Positions 11,035 to 23,600 of a stretch of DNA of 64,000 nt are shown piece by piece; the stretch's first letter is position 1, and each line of letters begins with the position of its first letter. A model generated the notes under the pieces. It was not told the origin of the DNA, searched no databases, and saw only the letters and a list, made by a program, of their open reading frames with translations. A program made the translations under genes and the position numbers. Source of the DNA: Anaeramoeba flamelloides (Eukaryota; Metamonada; Anaeramoebidae); NCBI GenBank assembly GCA_027625915.1, contig JANTQA010000026.1, positions 6,510,001 to 6,574,000 of the forward strand, written 5' to 3'.

Positions 11035-11925
11035 TCCATCAAAATAATTTCAAAAACTTTTTGCACTTTTAACTTTTTCGTTTATACCCTTTTAAGGTTT
11101 CGGTTTCTGATATTCTAACATTTTTTTTCAAATTTCAAATACTTTATACAATCTTTTGAAAGGAAAAAAAGGGTGAAAAAAAATAATTTTCATAAGATGA
11201 CATTTTGAAATTTAATCGAATTTTTTGGAAGTTATCCAAACAAAAAACCAATTCTCACTTTTCAAAACATGAAACCATTTTTATGAAAACTAAAAAGTGG
11301 CAAGTTGTTGAAATTAATTGTTTTTAAAAATTTGACTTCCAAAAACTTTAAAACAGAAAGTTATTGAATTTTGATCTTGTAATTTCAATTGTAATTTGGA
11401 ACAATTGCAAAAAAACAAAATTGTTGCAAAGTTAAAGAAAGTGATGACAATTTTTGTGATATTCTTTTTGTGTCACGACAAGAATAGCACAATCCATACA
11501 AATACTTTCAAGACTTTTTCGAACTTTCAGACTGACAGTCTGCAAGATTTCAGTCTCTGATATTCTTTCATATTGTTTCAAATTTCAAATACTTGATACA
11601 AACTTTTGTAAGGCAAAAAAGGGTAAAAAATAATAATTAACAAAAGATAACATTTTGAATTTAATTGAACTTTTTGAAAGTTATCTCAAAGAAAAATATT
11701 TGTAAACTTTCAATAACCTGAAACTCTTTTTATGAAAACCAAAAATTGGAAAGTTGTTTAAATTACATGTTTTTAAAAGTTTTATTGTAAAAACTTTTAA
11801 ATTGAAAGTTGTTGCATTGTGATCTTCTAATTCCTTTCAAAATTTGGAACAATTTCAAAAAAAAAAAGTGTGCTAAGTAAAAAAAGTGACTACAATTTTT
11901 GTGCAATTCTTGTCGTGGTCAAATT
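11035..11925 (+). repeat. Two-unit tandem repeat (~440 bp) upstream of the 12109 gene
   Basis: About 11035-11480 and 11505-11925 are diverged direct copies. Shared blocks in order are TTTCTGATATTCT (TCTCTGATATTCT), TTTCAAATTTCAAATACTT, ACATTTTGAA, TTTTTATGAAAAC, GGAACAATT and GTGA-ACAATTTTTGTG. Copies are roughly 80 percent alike by eye. The array ends about 180 bp before the start codon of the putative eIF4E-binding protein, so it may include its promoter. Confidence 0.6.
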
Positions 11926-12108
11926 TTCAAAAAATCATTTTTTTAATTTTTCTTTACTCCTTGTTAAAAAACACTAACAAACACTACCTTTTATTCTAAA
12001 AATCCTCTTCTATTTTGTCCTTTCTTTTTTTTTGTTAAAAAACTTTCTTTTTTTATCAAGAAATAATAACCAAAATTTAAAAATTTTTATATTTTTGCGT
12101 ACAACACA

Positions 12109-14807
12109 ATGACAGAAAAAGAAAAAGAAAAAGAAAAAGGAAAAGATCTCCTTTTAAATTCAAATCCACAACAATTAGATTTAAAATCACATTTAACAAA
12201 AGGATCAAATTTTGATGAAAACACCCAAGATTTTACTTTTCAAAATAATGGCTTTTCAGAAATCTCTTCTGTTAATAATGCTTTTGATAAATTGTTTGGT
12301 GTTTCCGAACCTATTAACACGATTGACCAATCCCAAATTCTTATTAATTTTCCTAAAAATGAAAAACTTTTGACAGCAACAAAAACAAAAACAGAAACAG
12401 AAACAGAAACAGAAACAAAAACAAAAACCAAAAAAATAAAATATACTATTTCTCAATTGCTTTCAATTAGGGGCTACTATAAAGAGTGCCCACAAGATTT
12501 AAAAAAAGAATTGGATCTTTTAGCAAAGCAAATACAAGACTTGGATCGCAATTCAAGAAATCGAAATAATTTTAAAAATAACAAACGAAATGGTCGATCT
12601 AGGAAACAAAGAAACTTAAATAGTAATAATAAGAACAAGAACAACAATAACAATAATAATTCCTCGCCTTATCGTAAAAAAAACAACAACAGAAAGAATA
12701 ATAGGAATTTCCAAAATAATTCACCTTCAAAAAAAACGATAACGAAGGACAACAAAATTAATAATCAGCAAAATATAAAGAAGAAATTAATTCAGCAAAA
12801 TGTGTCACAAAATCAAGTTGAAAATAAAAATGAAGAAGAAATAAAAAATGTTCAGAAAGGATTTGGTGAAATGAACAAGAATGTCAATACCAAAGGAAAA
12901 GGAAAAGGAAAAGGAAAAGGAAAAGGAAAAAAAAAAAAAAAAAAAAAAATTCAGAATTTGAATCCTTGATTAGTGATTTTTTAAACCAAAAACCAAGTCC
13001 ACAGAAGAAGACAGCAAATAGTCCTAAAAAGCATTTAACCTTTGAAGAAAAACTGATTATACAGAATACAAAACAAAAGAAAGATAATCCAGATCATGCA
13101 AATTTCAATAACAAACAAAATTTTAATCGATTTAATAATGAACCAAAAGGGATCAAGAGTAAGGGCAACAAGAAAAATCAAGAAATTATGGGAAATAATT
13201 TTTTTGAAAATTTTCTTCAAAATTCTACAAATAATTCTAACGAAGTGAAAACAAATGTTTTTGAAACACAAAAGAAGACAAATATATTAGATACTCTTAC
13301 CCCTTCTTTGAATTCAATAAATACCAATTCATTTGAAAATTTGCCAAAAAAAGATTCTCTTGAATTATTTGATGATTTAACGAAAAACAAATATTTGGGA
13401 ACATTCGAAGAAGAATTAATTTTACAAAATAGTCAACAAAACACAAAAACAAAAACAAAACAAAACCCAACAACAAAAACGAAAACAAATACAAAAACAA
13501 ATCCAAAAACAAATACAAAAACAAGAACAAATCCAAAAATAAATAGCAGCCCAAAAAAGAATTCAAATTTAAAATCGAAAACAAAAGAAAATTCAAAACA
13601 AAAATCAAATACAAATAATAATAATAAATTGGATATTAAGAAAGACATTTTTAGTACCTTTTCAACAAATAAGAAACCCACTTCCTTTTTAGATACTTTA
13701 ATATCAAGCAGCCCATCTAAAAAAGTTGTTTCTAATGAAAACATAATTTTGAACAGTAGCAATTCAAGATATAATTCTAAAACCAATCAAGAAAACAATA
13801 AATATTTGAATAATAATTTCTATGGAAATGGAAATGATGGTTTTAATTTCCAAGAAAAAAAAGGAACCCAATTGAATCAAGACAATAAAAACAATCCACA
13901 AAAATCAAATAATTTTTCCTTTGAAACTTTTCTTAAAAATCCACAAATTTACACAAGCCCCTCCAAAAAAAAAACTATGAAGAAGAATAAGACTACTACA
14001 CCAAAGAGAACTACGAATAAGCAGATGAACAATTTGGATCGATCATCTAAAAAACAATATAATTCAAAACAAAATACAAGGAAAATCAATAAAGAAAATG
14101 AAAATATTCAAATTCCCTTGAATAATATTTTTCAAAAGAAATCTGTGTCTGAAAATGAAAATCACAACATAAATCTTGGCAACAACAACAAAAATAATCA
14201 AAGATCAAAATATAATAATCACCAAAAAAATGATTTTTTTTCTAATAATTTTAATAATAACGAATATGAATACAGAAATGAAACGGATTACAAGAAGAAA
14301 AACGATTCTAACAGCATAAATGGAATTGAAGGAAGATATAATCACGTTTCTAATTATGGATATAAAGACAAAGATGAATATGGTAATAATTATTACAATT
14401 CGCAAGATGAGGGTATTAATAATCAAGATCTAGATAATAATTTTAATCAAAATCAAGATTTTTTTAATCAAATTAAGCAAAATATTTATCAATCCTCACC
14501 TATTAAGAAATCAGAACAAGAAAAAAATAGGAAGAAAGCAACAAAAAACGAAAACCCAGAGACTGACGAAATAAATATTTTATTAAATATGTTAGGTAAC
14601 AAAGCAAAGAATTCAAATAAAAAAAATAAAAATCAATATAAAAATAAAAATCAATATAAAAATAAAAAAAATAAAAATCAAAATAAAAAATTTAATAATA
14701 AGAATAAAAGAAAACAAGATCAAAATAGCTTTATTGAACAATTATTAACCAAAAACACAAACAATGAGCAACAAAAAACTAAAAATTTTGATTTTTTTGA
14801 TTATTAG
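12109..14807 (+). CDS. Large disordered protein with putative eIF4E-binding motif (4E-T-like); frame shifts at A23 run
   Basis: I read this as one gene of about 899 codons. The first frame runs 12109-12969. At the 23-base A run (12927-12949) the sequence FESLISDFLNQKPSPQKK continues in the next frame to a TAG at 14807. The downstream frame has no ATG of its own near its start, so an indel in the homopolymer (a sequencing error, a real polymorphism or slippage) is the simplest explanation. Residues 111-120 (KYTISQLLSI) fit YxxxxL-hydrophobic with Tyr112 and Leu117-Leu118, and resemble the motif of eIF4E transporter (RYTKEELLDI). The rest is Asn/Lys-rich and disordered, with TK/TE repeats (91-108), an Arg/Asn-rich tract (145-210), a GK repeat, and recurring short motifs such as FEEKLIIQN, FEEELILQN and SPSKK. 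If the motif is genuine, it would bind the convex face of eIF4E in cytoplasmic mRNPs. The assignment rests on that one motif. Confidence 0.6.
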
Positions 14808-15640
14808 GAATGTTTCTTTTATCATTCATTATTCTTATTTATTATTATGACCATACTCTAATTATTTTTTTCAATATTTCATTTATATTGTTTTTTTTTT
14901 ATCCCATCAAAATATTATTATCGATATTAAATAGAAAAAAGAATATTTTACATATTACCTCGTCAAAGAACTACATTTTTTTCCTTTGATCTTTGATCTT
15001 TTATTCTTTTTGATCTTACTAAATAAAATCGTTATACAAATAGCACCTTTTTCAAAATATATATATATTTTCCATTTATTTATTAACCTTAGATTTACTA
15101 TCCAATTATTTTATTTGAGTAGCAAAATAAAACAGTTTTAAACATTTTTAGAGATTAAACTTTTTATAAATAAAAAGTTTTGTTAAGATAGGAATATGAA
15201 AAAATTTTTTCAAAAAATAATGAAACATTTGTTAATTTTTCACTTTTAATAGCTTCACTCGGAATAAATATTATTTTTCATCAAAAATATTTTTTTGGAA
15301 ATATGTTTACAATTGAAGTTGAAAAATACAATTTTCAAGTTCTGTTAATATTTGTTTTTCGATTTTAAGGGTTAAACAATTTGAAAAATTTTAATCTTCA
15401 CAGATAAGATGCTATTTTATTAACTTTGAAAAACATTTTATATTTGATAAACATCTTTTTCTTTTGACAAAAATCCAATTATTTTGAACTATAAAAGAAT
15501 TATTAATTGATTTACATTGAAAAATTATTTTTTTATTTGATTTTTTTTTTTTTTTTTACTTTTTGTTTTGATTAGAAAATCCAATAAATTTGTAAAATAA
15601 TAAAAAAAAAGTATAAAAAACCACATCTAGCCTATCCAGA
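14808..15640. other. AT-rich 3' flank, nothing recognised
   Basis: Poly-A/T rich sequence follows the stop codon. I see no ORF, exon or repeat that I can support. Confidence 0.3.
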
Positions 15641-16490
15641 ATTTCAAAGTAATATTATCATCTTTAATTTTACTCGATTCTTTTGAATTCTCGAAAAACA
15701 TAGTTATTTATATTTAATTTGATAAATAAAAAGAAAAGAGAAAAATATTCGATTTTTCTCGATTCTTTGGAATTCTGGAAAATGATGTTAGGCTTTCTTG
15801 AGTTTTTGGTTTATTTGGAAAATCTATTTTTTTTTAGTTAGGTTTTTTTATGGTTTTTCTATTTATTTGGAAAATCTATTTATTTTCGTTAGGTTTTATT
15901 GCGTTTTCTATTTATTTAGAAAATCAATAGATTTTCCAAATAAATAGAAAAACTCCAAAAAACCTAGAAAACTTCATAGATAAAACAAAAAACCTCAAGA
16001 AAACTTAACCACTTGACTGCACTATATGGCACTCTACGGCGCTTTACGAAAATATTTTGCAATAATTAAAAACCAAAAACATTTATTTATTAATCAAAAA
16101 TATACAAGTTATCCATCAAGATCCACAATTCTAAAATTAAGAACATTTACCAACTGCAAAAATAGATATTACTATCTAAGGAATAAAAATATAAACATAT
16201 TTTGCCATTTATATTTAAAATATGAACAGAAGGAAATAATAGAAAAAATTGATAACTTTTATTGGTATGTCCTTCCAATGAAAAAGATAGATAGATTTTT
16301 CTTAATAAATTAAAAGAATTAAATTTTCTCGATTTATTTTAAATTATGATTGCTTAAAAAATATTTTCGTTAATTAATAATCATGAAATCTATTATTTTA
16401 TACTTAAATATCTGAAAGTAAATTTATATAAAAATACACTTAGAGTGTAATCCACACTTCCTCCTCAATAAAATAAAAAAAAAACACCTT
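15641..16490 (+). mobile_element. LINE 3' segment, copy 2, with a palindrome at its left
   Basis: From CACTTGACTGCACT (about 16010) a 95-codon open frame at 16026-16313 encodes the C-terminal part of the LINE protein, with motifs FAIIKNQKHLFIN, YPSRSTILKLRTFTNC and KYEQKEIIEKIDNFYW. The tail is ACTTCCTCCTCAATAAAATA. At 15795-16005 lies a palindromic block in which GGAAAATCTATT and its reverse AATAGATTTTCC recur within A/T-rich arms beginning TTAGGTTTT. A short direct repeat containing CTCGATTCTTTTGAATTC lies upstream at about 15670 and 15757. The copy is 5' truncated. Confidence 0.6.
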
Positions 16491-17213
16491 TTTTTTTATA
16501 TTATCATAAAAACAATAATTAATTAATAATTTTTATTTCTTTAGGAAGAAATAGATGATTTAATGTAAGAGAATCGTTAAAACTGTTGGATCTTTGAAAA
16601 ACAATAATAACTTTTAAAAAATATTGAATTTGCAATCAACCCTTTCAGTACAGATATTTTTTATTTACTAACAGTAAATAAAAATAAAAAAACACAAATA
16701 GTTTAAAAATAAACCCTTGGATTAATATAAAAAAATCACATTTTTGTCATTTTTAAGAGTTCATAAGTATCAGCCACCAAACCAAGAATTTTCACTTTGA
16801 AATAAAAAAATATAAACATAATTGAAAAAGCATCTCATTTTTAATTGCGTTTTTATGACCAATCAACTATTAATAAGTATTTACATTTATTGTTTATCCA
16901 AACTGTATTATTTCCACTAAGGACTTGCATAAATTTGGAGAAAATAAATAAACATGCAATTTTTAATAATTTCTCATTAAAGATAAAAAATGAAAAATAA
17001 ATTGTAATTTTATAAGCGCCGGAAAAGATTTATAATCATTACAATCACAAAAAAATATTATTTAATTGATAATTAAAAAAAAAATATTGAAAATGTGAAT
17101 CAATATTCAAAAAAAAAATTCAAAAAATCATAAAATTTTATTAATACACCTCTTTTGAACATTACAATTTTATTACAATGTATTATAATTGAATATGTAT
17201 AAAAGTAATAAAG

Positions 17214-17247
<34 letters not shown>

Positions 17248-17700
17248 GAAAATATTTTAATCGTAAAAATTAAAGTAAATAAATTTTGATAAATATTGAT
17301 AAAAAAGAAATTAGAATACTCAAAGGTCTAGTATAGGACTGTAGTCAATGTGGAATGATTTTGGGAAATCATTTAATTATAGTGTAAATTTGTAAAATTT
17401 TCTGATCTTATTTTTTGAAATTAGAATTGGATTTAAATGAAATAATTAGGATTTTACTAATAAATTGGACTCTAGAAAAGTTATTTTAAGTTATTTTAGG
17501 GGAGTATAGAAAAAAATTTTACAATATTGATAATCTCATAAATCTCAAAAGACAGCTTGTCTCAATTGCTAATCTCTTTGAACAAATAATTTAGTTCAAA
17601 GAACACAATTATTAGTTCAAATAGAGTTCAAAAAAAAAAGTCCATCAAATTTAGTATAATATTTGGAAATCGAATAAATTACATATCACCATTAAAAACA
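16491..17700. other. AT-rich intergenic sequence with a (TA)n microsatellite
   Basis: A perfect TA run of about 30 bp lies at 17214-17243. Part of the left end (to about 16860) resembles the sequence that follows LINE copy 1. No gene is visible. Confidence 0.4.
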
Positions 17701-17929
17701 AGGGGCTAAAAACAAACATGATTTTTTTCTCTTTTCATAAAAAAATTTATCTTGTTTACCAAAAAAAAAATAAATTATTTGGTCTCTTTTTTTTTTTTGA
17801 AAAAAGGAGAGAACAGACCATTAATAAAAAGTTTTCAAAAGGAGACAAAAACAAATTATGTTTAAAGAAAAAAAAAAAGCATTTTTTTTTATTATATCAA
17901 AAAAGGAAATTATAGAGATTGGTTTAAAA

Positions 17930-18480
17930 CCTGTTACTGTTAAGAGTACATAATAGAAGCGGGTTTTATATTTGACCACCTTCTGTTGTTTCTAAAGAAG
18001 CATGTATTAAAGAGGAGATAGAAACTCATTAAAAAGTTGGACGATCTAGTTTTTCTCTGTTGTATTTTAAACGAATTTTTGTTTCAAATGAAGATAAGGT
18101 GAAATTTCTCTTCAGGGTTTTCGATTACTCCATTGAAAAAAAAAGTTCCTTTGAAGAAAAAGTTTTTCAAATTACCATTGAAAAATAAGGAATTATTTTT
18201 TTTGGTTTAAATTAATTTGTTTGTTTTTTTATTTTCTTGTTGAGTTAGATCCAGAGTTGAAAAAATACATAGCAACTCATATTCTTTCATATGTTCAACA
18301 GTATACTTTTATGTTTCCTCATTTTGGATCCAATTTCTAGACTCAAAATATCAGATTGTTCTGGTGCTAAGATGATATTAATCATCGTTTTTTGAACTCC
18401 TCAATATCATATTATATCTCTTCCATCAATCTTATATTTCTGTTCTTCCAGGTCAAACTCGTCACATAATTAGGAGATTT
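17930..18480 (+). pseudogene. Possible gene remnant, unrecognised
   Basis: Short stretches have coding-like composition: SKEACIKEEIE, SLLYFKRIFVSNEDKVKF and FRVFDYSIE near 17990-18140, then DPELKKYIATHILSYVQQ and TFMFPHFGSNF near 18250-18340. The latter follows a TTGAGTTAG that could be a splice acceptor. Stops separate the parts and I cannot build a clean exon chain. It may be a decayed host gene or a gene with short exons that I cannot resolve. I do not recognise the family. Confidence 0.25.
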
Positions 18481-18839
18481 TTTCCAAATCAAAACAATGA
18501 TGACCATAATTACTAAACAAAAAAAAAAAAAAAAATTATTCAAGTTTTTACACAATTTAAAATTATCTAAAATCCTATTCCTCCAAAAATATAAATTTCT
18601 AAAAAAACTGTTTTTAGGAAAAAAATATCATTTCCCGCCTTAAATTTGAAAAAAAAAAAAAATAAGATGGAAAAAAAAATTATCAAGACAATTTTACCTT
18701 TTTTATTTTATTTTTTTAACTTCACAATATGTTTTGTTACAAATCCCAAAGTGCGTTGTAATTTTGGTTTTTTACTAAAATTATGTTATTTGAGTTTTTT
18801 TTTTAACTTGGAAAAAGAAAAACCCTTACTATAAAAAAC

Positions 18840-19230
18840 TAAATAACCTCTCTGGCAAAAAATTGACAAATCAATTTTAATTAAAAGAAGGTCGTTCAAG
18901 GTAAAACTATTCAATCTTTTTTGGAATAATTTTTGACTGATCAATAAAGATCTAAGAAACTGAAATTCTTAACTTTAGTAAGACTTCTTTTTCAATCTCA
19001 TAAAGCTAATTTCAATTGAATAGAAAAATCATAACAACAAAAATTTCCAAAAAATAAATTATAATTAATTTTTCCCTTTAAATCAGAAATTTGGAAAATT
19101 GTAAATACTTTAATTTTTGTTTTATTTGTTGTTTTGAGTTCTATTTTGATATCAACAATCACTCAGATTTTTTATATTTGATTTTTATTTTAAATGGGCA
19201 AAAATAATAAAAAAAAATTTGAAAATTGAG
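18840..19230. repeat. Diverged half-copy related to the 22.1-23.1 kb palindrome
   Basis: From about 18990 the blocks CAACAAAAATTTCCAAAAAATAA, AATCAGAAATTTGGAAAATTG (both cited only in part), AATACTTTAATTTTTG and TTTTATTTGTTGTTTT follow the order of one arm of the foldback at 22119-23070. The other arm is missing or unrecognisable. Confidence 0.4.
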
Positions 19231-19985
19231 AACTTTTATTACGATTTTACAATTAAAATCAATTCAACAATTTTTTTCCAGAGTGACTGATTTAATTTTT
19301 AATTTGGAATTGGAATTTGTTTAGAATTTTTTATAATTATCTTAATTATTATTCAAGAAACTAGTTTTTTTTGAATGAGTATGAAAAAATTGTCAAAAAT
19401 TCTCTCTATTTTTTGATCAAGCTATTCACATTTGATCATTCATTTTATAAATTTCTAATTTCATTAAAATTTTTCTTTACAAAAAAATTGACAAATCTAA
19501 GCAACATACAACAATATAGAGTATTGGGGTGTATATTTTTCCTCTTTTATAGTCTCCCTTTTTAAAAATCACAAACATTTCGAAAAAAAACTTGAAAAAG
19601 AAAACATCTACGACTGTTTTACAATGAAAATTAATTATGTTATTTTTTTCCATTTGACAATTTTTTTCCAGTGTGATTTTATAAAATGATTAATTTAGAA
19701 GGGTAATTTGTTAAAATTTTTTTATTATTATATGAATTTTTATCCAAGAATTTAGATTTTTTTTTTGAGTTAGTCTAAAAAAATTGTTTCTATTTTTTGA
19801 TCGAACTTTTCACATTTGATCTTTCATTTTCAGAATTTCTCATTTCGTCAAAATTTTTCTTAACAAAAAATTGACAAATCTAAGCAAACTAACAACATTT
19901 TTTATGATCAGGAGTGCATATTTGTCCACTTTATTAGACCTCTTATTCTAAATCCAAAACATTTCAAAAAAAATTTTTCTTTTAA
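19230..19985 (+). repeat. Two-unit tandem repeat (~380 bp)
   Basis: About 19270-19600 and 19655-19985 are diverged direct copies. Shared blocks are TTTTTTCCAGAGTGA (or GTGTGA), CTATTTTTTGATC, TTCACATTTGATC, AAAATTTTTCTT and AAAAAATTGACAAATCTAAG. It contains no gene. It lies about 650 bp upstream of the OsmC-domain gene. Confidence 0.55.
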
Positions 19986-20631
19986 TTTTAAATTAACGTC
20001 TTGTGTAAACAGAAACCAAGAGTACATAAATAAAAATTCAAATTTACTTTTTGTCAAAATATTTTAAGAATGTCTAAATCAAAAAAATAATTGCATTTTA
20101 TGTTTTTTGGCTTTTTAAGATCAGAAGAATAATTAACTTTGATAATAACTCTGGTACTTGTGTTTTTTTTTCAATTTATTGAAATTTGACTCTGAATTAA
20201 TCTCCAAATTAAAAAGCCTTCATTTTCTTGATAAAAGCAGGAATTTTTTTAAATGAAAAAAATAGGGAGATTGTTCAAAGGTGATATTGAAAGAAACTAA
20301 ATTATCAGACCAACAACTAATATTAAAATGTAGGTAGAGAAATTTGATTGGTTTTCAGAAGATAAACTGTTACAGTGTAAAAATGTCAAAAATACAAAAA
20401 AGTTAAAATAAAATTCTCTTTCTTCTTGGTTTGTGATTCTTCCTGATAATAAAAGTTGAAATGTGAAATACCACAAACTACTTCATTCAAAAATAACCTA
20501 ATTCAGAAAAAAGGTGAATTCATTTTCTCTTTTTTATGAGAAGTGGAGAAAAAAAAAATAAAGATCCACTTTTTAAAAAAAATCATAATTTTTTCCATTA
20601 ATTTTTCTGATTTAAACTTTTTTTATTTTTT
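19986..20631. other. 5' flank of the OsmC-domain gene, nothing recognised
   Basis: AT-rich sequence with no clear exon, repeat or RNA gene. The last 60 bp before the ATG are T-rich. Confidence 0.3.
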
Positions 20632-23600
20632 ATGATGAAATCATCAAAATCACTTGAAACTAAGATAAATTTTCCTCGAAGAAAATCTTCAGATTCATCC
20701 AAAACTGGAAACACAAGTTTAAGCCAAAGTGATGATCAAATGATTGAGCAATTAGAAGAAGAAATTTTCTTTGCTAACTGCAAGGTGTTCCCTTCACTTA
20801 AAAAGCTGCACGAGACCTGTCAAAGTGTAATAGATGAAGCCAAGGATGAAAGAAATACTCTTTCCACCACTTTAAAGTCACTTCTTGATTCGATGTGTCT
20901 TCAAGCCGAGAAATGTATAAAATTAAATCAAATAAAAAACGAACAACAAAGAAAAGATTTCCAAAATCTCATCAAACTCTATAAAAAAAAGGAAAGCAAA
21001 GTGAAAGAACAACTGAGCCGAAGGTTGAGTGCGTTAGAAGAAGTAAAACAAACCAAAGACAATTTACTCTTAACAAACCTCCAATACAAAAAAAAAATTT
21101 CCGTTTTACAAGATTCACTTTCTCAACAAAAAATACAATCAGGCCTAACTCTTTTACAAGTTCAAAAAGAAAGTCTTGAAATTAAAAAAAAACATAATTG
21201 GATCAATCATTGTAATATGCGTCAACTTAACACCTCATTGAAAAACAGCACATCCACAAAGCCTCTCAATTTTCTTCTTCAAAACGAAGAAAATTTTGAA
21301 TGGAATTTCAATAAGAAAATACCTTTTATTTACAATTTTGAAAAGGACTCCTCTATGAAACACACAATCAAGTCAGGATTTAGTTTAGATTATGGTGGTT
21401 TGGGTCTAGCTCCTAGTCCTCTTCAATTCTTGATCATGTCCATTTTGGCAGAATTCGTAAAGTATGTTTTTTATATCTTTTTTTTTCGTTTTTCTTTTTC
21501 TTTTTTTCTCAAATTTAAAGTTTTTCTCAAAATAAAAAACAAGAAATTTTATTTTCAAGGATAAGGCATATTTTTCAATTTATAATTGAATAATACTCGA
21601 TACAATGGTTTCAACCTTGTTTTACTTTTCTTAATTGAGAATACAAATTTTTTTGTTTTTTTGAAAAGATTTTTCCTTTTAGAAATAAAAGGATCAAAAC
21701 CAATTTTGGTCTCAAGAAAAATGTAAGAATGATCAAAACTTTGATAAAATAAAAATTTTTTTTCTGATTTTTTGAAAAAAATATTTTGATTGGAAAAAAC
21801 ACATGAATATTTTGATCCATTTTTTTCATTTAAACATTTTTAAAAACAAGTAGATAACTTGACTACTGAATTAAGTCTTCAAAAAGGCTATATTTCTCAA
21901 AAAAATAAAATATTTTTTTTTTTTTAAAAAATAAATTAATGTTGAATAAAAAAAAGTGAAACATGAATATTAGAAAAGTAAACATTTAAATAAAATCGGA
22001 ATCTAGACAAATCATAAATGAAAAAAAAGTTGAAAATAAACAATTAATTAGAAAAATATTTTTCCATTATGGAAAAAAATTGGAAAATATTTGATTATTC
22101 TTAAATGGATACTATTTCAAAATGAGAAAAAATTTCTCATTTTTCCAAAATTTTTTACTTATTTTTTTGTTTATTTTAAAATAAAAACCAAATCCAAAAA
22201 TTTGATTCATTACCAAAAACAAAATAGAATAGAAAACAACAAATAAAACCAAAATCGAAGTATTAACAATTTTCCAAATTTCTGATTTAAAGGGAAAAAT
22301 TAATTAAAGTGAATTTTATTTGGAATTTTTTGATGTTATGATTTTACTATTGTTATTTTGTCTTTAAGAACCTCGGTACTAGATAATAATTCAGTATGTG
22401 GAATTTTAGTTTTATAGATATTTTTTAATTGATCGATAAAAAATTATTAAAAAAATAATTTAAAAATTTACCTTTTAATAACAATTTTAGGATTAAAATA
22501 GATTGAACTTTTTTTTTTATAGAATGGGTAGTTTGAATAAAATAAAAAAAGAGGTTGTAACTAGAGAAAAGTGTTTGAGAAAAGTGTGAATTAAAAGTTT
22601 TTTAAAAAGTGATTCTTCAAACTGTCTAATTCTCCTTTTGAGACCATTTGGCAAATAATTTGTCTTTAGGAAAAAAATTGTCAAATCTATTTTAATTGGA
22701 AAATTGTTGTTAAAAGGTAAATTTTTAAATTATTTTTTTAATAATTTTTTATCGATCAATTAAAAAATATCTATAAAACTAAAATTCCACATACTGAATT
22801 ATTATCTAGTACCGAGGTTCTTAAAGACAAAATAACAATAGTAAAATCATAACATCAAAAAATTCCAAATAAAATTCACTTTAACTTTTTTTTACAATTT
22901 CAATCTCAAATTTGGAAAATTGTTAATACTTCGATTTTGGTTTTATTTGTTGTTTTCGATTCTATTTTGATTTCGATAATCAATCGAATTTTTGGATTTG
23001 GTTTTTATTTTAAAATAAACAAAAAAATAAGTAAAAAATTTTTGAAAATGAGAAATTTTTTCTCATTTACAATTATAATTATTTTATCTATTACAATAGA
23101 TTTGTTACATTTATTTCATAAAGACAAATTTTTAGCCAAATAGCACCAGAAGTGCAATTAGAAGGTTTGAAGTATTACTTTTTCAAAAGACTTTACAACA
23201 CTTTTTCTAAACCGATCAAAGTTTTGTAATTTTTCTATCGCCAAGTTTTATTATTTATCAGTAATTTTTATATAAGATTTCTTAAAAAAAATTTACCTTA
23301 TTTTATGTATCAACAAAATTAACAATTGTGTTATAAAAATAAACATTATATTTCTTTTGCAGATAATAAAAAAAAATTATTTTTTTTAATTTAATTTTTT
23401 AACTGTTTTTTTTAACTGTTTATTGAAAAAAATTGCATATCCTACATATGTCGATCACTAAGATTTAACTGTTAATTAGCTATATAATTACAGCTTTTTT
23501 ACAAGTTTTAAAATAAATTACAGTTTCTCATAACAAGCTTTTTGTCTTTCTTCAATAGAAAAACTTTATAAATCAGGAAAATCTTTACTTGAAATTAATA

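Noticed and set aside
12240-13786. Minus-strand frames rich in Val/Phe opposite the disordered protein
   Set aside because: They mirror the AAAACA/AAAGAA repeats of the plus-strand gene and have no independent signal.
17214-17243. TA run as a functional element
   Set aside because: It is a simple microsatellite in AT-rich DNA; there is no supporting context.
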